23,378 nucleotides of DNA, taken from contig CALNBV010000070.1 of assembly GCA_937874515.1 (NCBI GenBank), positions 1-23,378 of the forward strand, written 5' to 3'. This stretch comes from an uncultured Paenibacillaceae bacterium (GTDB lineage Bacteria; Bacillota; Bacilli; Aneurinibacillales; Aneurinibacillaceae). Shown here one piece after another: positions 14,677 to 21,096 of this stretch (position 1 is the first letter of the stretch; each line of letters opens with the position of its first letter). A program made the translations under genes and the position numbers. A model generated the notes under the pieces. That model had not been told where the DNA came from. It ran no database searches and saw only the letters and a list, made by a program, of their open reading frames with translations.

Positions 14677-15689
14677 AATTGAAGTACAAGTTAGCAGTGA
14701 TTTTTGGAGCCATAGTCACCATAGCTATGGTTTCTGCAGGATGGATTGCATTACAGTGGGAACAATCCCGGTTAATTAATGGCCCTCTTGATTTTTATCT
14801 TATTTTATTCGTGATTCTGTGGTTGAGCCTCTTATCAACGGTTTATTTAATGAGCCTCTGGCTTGGCCAGCGGATTGAAAAATTAGTAGTTCAGGCGGAA
14901 GAAGCAGCTTTTGTTCCTGGAATGAAGGATGTTTCTGTAACCAGGGAGGATGAACTATCTTCGCTTGGCAGATTGATGAACACAATGGGGAACAACCTGG
15001 CAGAAGGGGAGGGGATTCGAAATCGATTGGTTTCCGATGTCGCCCATGAGCTGCGCACCCCTCTCGCTGTACTCCATGGACAACTTGAATCCATGGTTGA
15101 TGGGGCAAGTGAAATGAAACCGGAGCAGCTAGTGCCATTATTGGATGAAACAACCCGAATGTCCCGTTTAATTCATGATTTGCAACAATTAAGCCTGGCT
15201 GAGGCAGGTAAGTTACAGTTAGAGCGAAAATGGATTTCTTTTGCCAGTTTATTAGATGAAGTCATCTCTTTTTTACAGTTTGAAGGAGAGGAAAAAGGGA
15301 TTGCCATTGATAATCATGGTATGGCACAAGGTGAAATTTATTGTGACCCTGGGCGAATGAAACAAGTGCTCATAAATTTAATAGGAAATGCCATCCGCTA
15401 TACCCCGAATGGCGGGAAAATTAGTGTGAATGTCCTTGAAAATAATCATTCTGTCCGTGTGGATATTAAGGATAATGGCCCTGGCATTCCCCCGGAACAT
15501 TTACCCTATATTTTCCACCGCTTTTATCGGGTAGAAGAATCTCGCAACCGCCAATCTGGTGGTATGGGATTGGGGCTAGCCCTTGCAAAGGAATATGTGA
15601 ACATCCATGGCGGAACCCTCACATCGACTAGTAAATTAGGGAAAGGAACTACTTTTACCATGATGCTACCCAGGTTTCCTGAATCTTAA
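14673..15689 (+). CDS. Sensor histidine kinase with minimal external loop
   Basis: Membrane sensor kinase, 338 residues. Two helices (about 8-28 and 41-63) are joined by only about 12 residues, followed by a HAMP-like linker (about 62-115), a HisKA domain with phospho-acceptor His125 (SDVAHELRTPLAVLHG), and an ATPase domain with the N box (INLIGNAIRYTPNG, about 234-247), DNGPGIPPEHLPYIFHRFYR and GGMGLGLALAKEY. With no extracytoplasmic sensor domain, the signal is probably perceived in or at the membrane, or through an accessory protein. The following ABC ATPase and FtsX-type permease, 78 bases away, are the natural target or partner. The closest general type is BaeS-like; the ligand is unknown. 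Confidence 0.93.
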   Translation: MKLKYKLAVIFGAIVTIAMVSAGWIALQWEQSRLINGPLDFYLILFVILWLSLLSTVYLMSLWLGQRIEKLVVQAEEAAFVPGMKDVSVTREDELSSLGRLMNTMGNNLAEGEGIRNRLVSDVAHELRTPLAVLHGQLESMVDGASEMKPEQLVPLLDETTRMSRLIHDLQQLSLAEAGKLQLERKWISFASLLDEVISFLQFEGEEKGIAIDNHGMAQGEIYCDPGRMKQVLINLIGNAIRYTPNGGKISVNVLENNHSVRVDIKDNGPGIPPEHLPYIFHRFYRVEESRNRQSGGMGLGLALAKEYVNIHGGTLTSTSKLGKGTTFTMMLPRFPES

Positions 15690-15767
15690 CAACTTCTTGA
15701 CATCCTCCAGAAATGATTTTGAAAAGTTGGCTTTACTATAGTGGGAGATGAATCAGAGAGGAGCAGA

Positions 15768-16472
15768 ATGATGAAGGAACCTATGGAATTAATACTTGCA
15801 GATGATGTTTGGAAAGTTTTCGGCAATAAAGAGAATCAAGTTGAAGCCTTAAAGGGCATTCATATGAATGTGCATGAGGGAGAAATCATTGCCATTATGG
15901 GACCATCAGGTTGTGGGAAAACCACATTGCTTAATGTTCTTTCTGGCATTGATTCTATTACCAGCGGGAAAATCTTTTTTGTGGGAAATAACCTCCATAA
16001 AATGAGGGAAAGAGAGAGGGACCGTTATCGGGTAGAAAATATGGGGTTTGTTTTTCAGACTTATAATTTGATCCCTGTTTTATCAGCAGTAGAAAATGTA
16101 GAATTGCCCCTTTTATGCAGAGGGGTATCTGCAAGGGATGCCAGGGAACGGGCTATCGAAGTGTTAGGGCGTGTTGGTTTGAAGGAACGCAAGGATCATC
16201 GTCCCAATCAGTTATCAGGAGGCCAACAACAACGAGTGGCTCTGGCGAGAGCCATGGTAAACAATCCCCGGGTAATATGGGCTGATGAACCTACGGGAGC
16301 CCTTGATCGGCAGACAACGGAAATGGTTTTAGATTTAATCGAACATTTGAATCGTGTAGATGGCATTACATTTGTCATTGTCACACATGATCCTAAAGTA
16401 GCTGAAAGAGCCCATCGCATTTTGTATATGGATAGTGGACAAGTCATACAAGTAGGGAAGGGGCGAAACTAA
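15768..16472 (+). CDS. ABC transporter ATPase, MacB/LolD type
   Basis: ATP-binding subunit of a type VII (MacB/FtsX-like) ABC system, which works with the permease encoded next. All motifs are intact: Walker A GPSGCGKT (45-52), Q-loop FVFQTYNLIPVLSAVENVELP (the LIPVLSAVENV block is typical of this group), signature LSGGQQQRVALARA, Walker B VIWADEPTGALD, and switch His in VIVTHDPK. An upstream ATG at 15741 lacks a site. The ATG at 15768 follows GAGAGGAG closely, and the ATG at 15771 is equally possible. The product is 234 residues. Its stop overlaps the permease start (TAATG), so the two are coupled. Such modules next to a two-component system often deal with antimicrobial peptides or envelope stress, but this is inference. 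Confidence 0.93.
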   Translation: MMKEPMELILADDVWKVFGNKENQVEALKGIHMNVHEGEIIAIMGPSGCGKTTLLNVLSGIDSITSGKIFFVGNNLHKMRERERDRYRVENMGFVFQTYNLIPVLSAVENVELPLLCRGVSARDARERAIEVLGRVGLKERKDHRPNQLSGGQQQRVALARAMVNNPRVIWADEPTGALDRQTTEMVLDLIEHLNRVDGITFVIVTHDPKVAERAHRILYMDSGQVIQVGKGRN

Positions 16473-18592
16473 TGTCCTGGAAACATCTCCATTTATGGCG
16501 AATGGCCTTCCGCAATATGCTTGTCCATAAACAAACGACCCTTTTAACCATTCTTGGCGCTCTTGTGGGAACGGCTCTTATTACTACCTCCCTGCTTTTG
16601 CAGCATTCGATGAATCATAGTGTGGATCAGGTGATGGCTCAACAAATCGGCAATATTGCTGCTGATGTTTCAGCTTTAGAGCAAAAACAGTTGCAACAGG
16701 GTTATTTTACAGATTCCCATGTTGGTGAAATGAAAGAAGAAATCAAACAACAGGGTCGCAATCTTTTGCCCACCGTAGCTACAGAAACCTTATTTATGGT
16801 GAAAGACCCCTCAGGTAAGCCTTTATTAGTAGGGCCGAGCACCTATGTATATGGTTTTGATCCTGTATTGGGGAAGCAATTTGATGAAAAGGCGATGGAA
16901 CGTCTTCCTGGCAACATCAAAAATAATGAAGTGATCCTTTCTTCTCCACTTGCAGAACAGTTGGATGTTAAAGTAAATGAATCGGTGTATATTAGGGATA
17001 AAAATAATCAAGAACACCCTTTTAAGGTACGTGCTATTGTACCCGAGCAAGGGTTAACCGGATATAAAGGCATTCAGCAATGCAGGTACACAGCCATTGT
17101 TTCCCTGGATCAAGCAAGGCAGTTAGCCCAAATGGAACAGGGTTATTCCAATGTCCTGATTTCAAAGAATGATGATATTCGAGAGAATGGGACGGTATTA
17201 GATCATCAAAAATGGACGGAAAATTCTGTTCAGTGGAAAATGAGGTTTTATTTGGAGCAAAATTTAAAATTGCTTCCTGTATTCACCATTGCTAGCTTAA
17301 ATTCCATTGTCATTGGCATAGTGTTAATCATCAATATTTTTAAAATGATTGGAGAAGAGCGGCGTCGGGAAATGGGAATCCTCCGGGCTATTGGATTGAC
17401 CAGTGAAGATTTAGCACGGGTTCTTCGCATTGAGGGATTTCTTTATGCAGTAATTTCAAGTGTATTGGGAACTGTCGCGGGCATTGGTTTGTCCTATTTG
17501 CTCATGCTTAAGCTTCGGGATTTATTGCAGGTCATCGCCGAATATGAGCAGGGGATTATGATGAAATTTACCTTCGATGTAGATTTCGGCACCCTAATAA
17601 CGGGATTTGTTATAGGTGTCCTTCTCGTCTATCTATGTGTTTGGTTTGTGTCCCGTAAAGTGACCCGACTGCAAATCGTTGAGGCCATTTATGGGCAGGA
17701 AAATGGAACAAGGGTGGCTTCAGGAAAAAATAAGTCCATTCTTATTAAGGTATTCCAATTATTCTTGTTCATTTTCACTGTGTTTTTGTATTTGGTTACC
17801 ATGACAGAATCTTACCGAACCTATGTTAGCGATAGCCCTATACAACCTGTGCTTAATTTTCTCGTGGGATTTATCCTTGTGATTCTGACTGTCCTAATCT
17901 GTGTGGTGTGGATGGGTAAAATTATAAACATCATAACAGGTCTTTTTCGTCCCTTTCCCAAAATGTATGGCACCCTAAAATTAGCCTTTCGTTATCCTGA
18001 GGTGAATAAAACCCGGTCAGGTCTTCTTCTAACCATGTTTGCCCTTGTCTTATTCCTTACGGGTTTTTCGGGGGTTTTCAGTAAAACCATTGTGCAGTAT
18101 TTCGGAAATTTTGATGCCAGAAAAGCCACAGCAGGGTATGATTTACTGGCAATCCATTCTGGGAGGATGACCAGTGGGGAATTGCAGGAGATTTTCATTC
18201 AATCAAATTATATTGATAAAGAAAAAATCCAAAATGGGGTTGCCGTGCAACAAATACCCATTGGGGATTTTAATAATTTGTATATTAATGAAATTGATGA
18301 AACCTTTTCTTCCCATACCACTCAAACTTTAAAAAGTCGGGACCAAAACTATCCTTATGATCCTTCTGCCTGGATGGCTGTGGCAAAGGATTCCAATGTC
18401 GTAATCCTTTCATCCAATCTTCCTAGTTTAAATGGAGAAACCTATGAAGTTGGGGATCTTTATCCTGTTGAGGCCTATGGCAGGATTGTAAACAAGAAAA
18501 TCATTGGGATTGCTGATTATACAAATGAATGGATATCCTACCTCCTATGGCCTTTGGGTGAAACAAAATGCAATCAGTCAATATGCTGTTGA
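16472..18592 (+). pseudogene. FtsX-type ABC permease, N-terminal 3/4, frameshifted
   Basis: First part of a large duplicated FtsX-domain permease. The 706-codon frame contains TM1 (22-43), an extracytoplasmic domain (about 45-265), TM2-TM4 (268-290, 322-345, 373-393) with the cytoplasmic ERRREMGILRAIGLT motif after TM2, and an added pair TM5-TM6 (423-444, 461-482). TM7 (515-535) and the start of a second extracytoplasmic domain follow. The frame then runs into an out-of-frame tail (PLGETKCNQSICC) and stops before the last three helices. Those helices are encoded in the +1 frame from 18504 to 19157. Removing 18536-18542 joins both parts into a single frame of 892 residues. The lesion may be natural or a sequencing error. 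The ATG overlaps the ATPase stop by one base. Confidence 0.85.
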
Positions 18593-19157
18593 TGATCAAC
18601 AAATCCAGACCACAATTTTGATTCAAGGAAAAAATAACGGGATGAGCAAAGAGGTGATAAAAGGGATTGAAAAGGAGTTCACCTTGCATAATATCTATCC
18701 CCTAAACAATCCCACAGAAAAGTTTGTTGTGCAAAATTCATTTATCCAGGTACTCTTTTCCTTATTTGAGGGGTTCAGCGCCCTGGCTACTTTCATCGGA
18801 ATTGCCGGTTTAATGGTGGTCATGCTGCGGGTAATCCGGGAGCGGCGCCAACAAATTGGGATGATGCGGGCCATTGGTGTCCAGGGGAATTTGATTTACT
18901 GGAGTATTCTTTTTGAGGGAATTTCCCTTGGATTGACAGGGATCTTACTGGGAATGGGTTTAGGTTCTTATACCGGATATATGATGATTTCTAGTTTAAT
19001 GAAGGATGGGGGAGGAAATGTTACCATTCTGATCCCCTATGGAAAATTAGCTGTTTACCTACTGGGTTCTTTACTATTCACCATCCTTGCCTCCATGATC
19101 CCTGCAAGAAAGGCAATAAAACTTCCCCCAGCGGAAGCCACACGATATGTAGGGTAA
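18504..19157 (+). pseudogene. FtsX-type ABC permease, C-terminal part in shifted frame
   Basis: Continuation of the broken permease. The frame is open from 18492; the first in-frame TTG (18504) and ATG (18525) have no ribosome binding site, so independent translation is unlikely. From KQNAISQYAVDDQQ on, it carries the rest of the second extracytoplasmic domain. The closing FtsX domain then has three helices (about VLFSLFEGFSALATFIGIAG, ISLGLTGILLGMGLGSYTGY and LAVYLLGSLLFTILASMIPA) and the RERRQQIGMMRAIGVQ motif that mirrors the one in the first half. The C-terminus RKAIKLPPAEATRYVG is the normal end of such permeases. Nothing after the frameshift looks degraded, so the lesion is recent or artefactual. 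Confidence 0.85.
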
Positions 19158-19167
19158 TGGAGGGGAA

Positions 19168-19196
19168 TTGACATCTTTTAAATCTTTGATTACTAT
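19168..19196 (+). promoter_or_regulatory. Sigma-A-like promoter after the permease gene
   Basis: A perfect TTGACA (19168-19173), a 17-base spacer, then TACTAT (19191-19196, 4 of 6). It starts 11 bases after the permease stop and points toward ilvE, whose start is nearly 290 bases away. Confidence 0.6.
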
Positions 19197-19202
19197 TAAA
19201 TT

Positions 19203-19355
19203 ATGTTATTGACTATGGCCTCCTTGATTAGGTGGGCGTTAAAGTGTTTGTAAATGACGGATAGAACTTGCTAGACCTTTGCAGCAGTCCTTGTATTGCC
19301 ATTTATAATAGGAGTAACTTTCACGCCATACAATAATATATGTGTGGCGTTTTTA
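19203..19355 (+). ncRNA. Candidate ~150-nt RNA or attenuated leader of ilvE
   Basis: This covers most of the 324-base gap between the permease and ilvE. A promoter at 19168-19196 and an intrinsic terminator at 19323-19355 would define a transcript of about 150 bases. No ORF longer than about 12 codons with a ribosome binding site was seen. I do not recognise a known RNA family; the T-box sequence expected for an amino-acid gene leader is absent. GGCGT at 19235-19239 could pair with the 5' arm of the terminator (ACGCC, 19323-19327), which would allow attenuation of ilvE, but 5 bases is weak. This is inference from flanking signals only. Confidence 0.35.
19323..19355 (+). terminator. Intrinsic terminator upstream of ilvE
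   Basis: ACGCCATACA (19323-19332) pairs with TGTGTGGCGT (19341-19350) with one G-U pair, followed by TTTT. It lies 165 bases after the permease stop and 127 before ilvE. It may end the two-component/ABC operon or a short RNA. Confidence 0.82.
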
Positions 19356-19432
19356 TGTTAAAATAGTATAGATACAAATTGAAGGGATTTCATGATAGTA
19401 AGCCTAATATCTATAATCCAATGAAGGAAAGG

Positions 19433-19452
19433 ATATAGACTTGAATCTATAT
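19433..19452 (+). promoter_or_regulatory. Inverted repeat at the probable ilvE promoter
   Basis: ATATAGA (19433-19439) and TCTATAT (19446-19452) form a perfect 7-base inverted repeat with a 6-base spacer. It overlaps a TATAAT (19450-19455) that lies 26 bases before the ilvE ATG and may be its -10; no good -35 was found 17 bases upstream. The layout suits an operator, but it does not match the CodY consensus. Confidence 0.45.
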
Positions 19453-19481
19453 AATCAAGGGGAAAAAAGGAGAAGAATCTA

Positions 19482-20507
19482 ATGGGTAATGGGGCTAATC
19501 TCGATTGGGAAAATTTAGGTTTTCTTTACAGGGAGACCAATGCGAATTATGTTTCCTACTGGAAAGATGGGGCGTGGGATGAAGGGAAGTTGGTAGAAGA
19601 AAAAATGCTGACAATTAGCATGGCTTCACCTGCACTTCACTATGGCCAACAATGTTTTGAAGGGTTAAAAGCCTACAGAAGAAAAGATGGGACCATAGGG
19701 CTATTCCGGCCTGACCAGAATGCGAAACGCATGCAGGATACCTGTAGAAGACTTCTAATGCCTGAGGTTTCTGAAGAGAAGTTTATTGAAGCCGTGAAAA
19801 TGGTGGTAAAGGCAAATGAGGAGTTTGTTCCTCCTTATGGATCTGGTGCCACATTATATATACGGCCATTTATCATTGGTGTTGGTGACAATATCGGTGT
19901 TAAACCAGCCACAGAATATATCTTCTGTGTTTTTGTCACTCCCGTTGGCCCTTATTTTAAAGGCGGAATGACCCCAATTAAAATGGTAGTAACCGATTAC
20001 GACCGGGCTGCACCACATGGAACAGGAGCAGTTAAAGTTGGTGGAAACTATGCAGCAAGCTTATTGCCACATGAGATTGCAGCCAAAGAAGGCTATAGTG
20101 ATTGCGTATACTTGGATCCTAAGACCCATACCAAGATAGAAGAAGTTGGTGCCGCTAACTTTATTGGCATTACGAAGGAGAACGTACTTGTTACACCAAA
20201 ATCTCCATCAATCCTTCCTAGCATTACAAAGTACTCTTTACTCTACATTGCAGAGAACATCTTTGGGATGAAGGTGGAGGAAAGGGACGTTTATATCAAT
20301 AACCTGGATGAGTTTGTAGAAGCAGGTGCCTGCGGTACAGCTGCAGTAATCTCACCATTAGGTAGCTTAACTGTTGGCGATGAGAAGCACGTTTTCTACA
20401 GCGAAACCGAGGTAGGACCAGTCGTTAAGAAGCTTTACAATCATCTCATCGGAATCCAGTACGGCGAAGTGGAAGCTCCTGAAGGTTGGATTGTTGAAGT
20501 TAAATAA
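19482..20507 (+). CDS. ilvE: Branched-chain amino acid aminotransferase
   Basis: Pyridoxal-phosphate enzyme (fold type IV) that transaminates leucine, isoleucine and valine with 2-oxoglutarate, the last step of their synthesis and first of their breakdown. The product is 341 residues, the long BCAT group like B. subtilis YbgE/YwaA. Seen are the substrate-binding ALHYGQQCFEGLKAYR (51-66), LYIRPF, the catalytic Lys185 in TGAVKVGGNYAAS, the EVGAANFIGI cofactor loop and EAGACGTAAVISPLG near the C-terminus. An AAAGGAG site precedes the ATG. It stands alone, not in an ilv-leu operon, and is followed by a strong terminator. Regulation may involve the dyad at 19433-19452 or the upstream terminator. 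Confidence 0.96.
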   Translation: MGNGANLDWENLGFLYRETNANYVSYWKDGAWDEGKLVEEKMLTISMASPALHYGQQCFEGLKAYRRKDGTIGLFRPDQNAKRMQDTCRRLLMPEVSEEKFIEAVKMVVKANEEFVPPYGSGATLYIRPFIIGVGDNIGVKPATEYIFCVFVTPVGPYFKGGMTPIKMVVTDYDRAAPHGTGAVKVGGNYAASLLPHEIAAKEGYSDCVYLDPKTHTKIEEVGAANFIGITKENVLVTPKSPSILPSITKYSLLYIAENIFGMKVEERDVYINNLDEFVEAGACGTAAVISPLGSLTVGDEKHVFYSETEVGPVVKKLYNHLIGIQYGEVEAPEGWIVEVK

Positions 20508-20524
20508 ATTATATAAATTCATCC

Positions 20525-20560
20525 AGCCTAAGAGATTTAATAAATCTCTTAGGCTTTTTT
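20525..20560 (+). terminator. Terminator after ilvE
   Basis: A perfect 14-base stem pairs AGCCTAAGAGATTT (20525-20538) with AAATCTCTTAGGCT (20542-20555), then a T-run to 20560. It starts 18 bases after the ilvE stop. Confidence 0.93.
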
Positions 20561-20581
20561 GTTTGTGGAATTTTAGCAAAA

Positions 20582-20610
20582 TTGACTATAAAGAAAGAAC
20601 TATGTAATAT
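20582..20610 (+). promoter_or_regulatory. Sigma-A promoter before the globin gene
   Basis: TTGACT (20582-20587), a 17-base spacer, then TAATAT (20605-20610). The TTG start of the globin gene is 76 bases downstream of the -10. The regulator gene beyond it has no clear promoter of its own and may depend on this one. Confidence 0.6.
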
Positions 20611-20686
20611 TATTTGATAATTCAGATAGTAAATAAAAGATAGATTTGATATATTGTAGATAAATATAAAAAGAGAGGTGATATAA

Positions 20687-21020
20687 TTGGAAAGTTATTA
20701 TGAAATCCTTGGTGGAGAAGAAACAATCCAAAAACTTGTCAATTCTTTTTATCCCCGTGTATATAGTGACCCCGATTTAAGCCCCTTATTTTTAGGAGAT
20801 ATGGAAGAAGTTAAACGAAAACAAAAGATGTTTTTAACGCAATTTTTGGGTGGACCTAAATTATATAGTGAGGAATTTGGCGCACCTGTAATGAAATATC
20901 GGCACCTCAATTTTGAAGGAAGCAATGGATGACGCTGAATTAGAAGGGGAAGCCCGTGAATTTTTCTACGAAAGATTAACGGAGATTGCTCACTTTTTCG
21001 TAAATTCGGAGAATAAATAA
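20687..21020 (+). pseudogene. Truncated hemoglobin (group II, YjbI/trHbO-like), internally deleted
   Basis: The start (TTG after GAGAGGTG) and first 74 codons encode a normal group II truncated globin. It begins ESYYEILGGEETIQKLV, then gives FYPRVYSDPDLSPLF, RKQKMFLTQFLGGPKLYSEEFG and KYRHL, with His73 in the place of the proximal heme ligand. The frame then stops at 20932. The next helix region continues in another frame (LKEAMDDAELEGEAREFFYE and on to FFVNSENK) ending at 21020. Family members, recalled from B. subtilis YjbI, have about 16 residues between RHL and KxAMD; here 7 bases remain, so about 41 bases seem missing. These would encode the F-G region including the conserved Trp of helix G. 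The product should not bind heme normally. Confidence 0.82.
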
Positions 21021-21096
21021 ATAGTTCATGACTGTGTATTTTAGGGAATAAAATATTCCTGAAATTCTGGATATTAAATTGCCAGGGGTGATTGGT

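Noticed and set aside
18536..18592. Programmed ribosomal frameshift in the permease
   Set aside because: No slippery heptamer or following stem-loop is evident, and ABC permeases of this type are not known to use frameshifting. An indel is simpler.
18504..19157. Independent second permease gene
   Set aside because: The frame has no ribosome binding site at its first start codons, lacks an N-terminal helix, and completes exactly what the upstream frame is missing.
19158..19481. T-box or CodY-controlled leader of ilvE
   Set aside because: The conserved T-box sequence (AGGGTGG-ACCGCG type) is absent and the terminator is 127 bases from the start codon. No match to the CodY consensus was seen.
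20687..20932. Genuine 81-residue mini-globin
   Set aside because: The downstream frame still encodes the family's C-terminal 34 residues in order, so a deletion is more likely than a designed short form. It is kept as a possibility in the findings.
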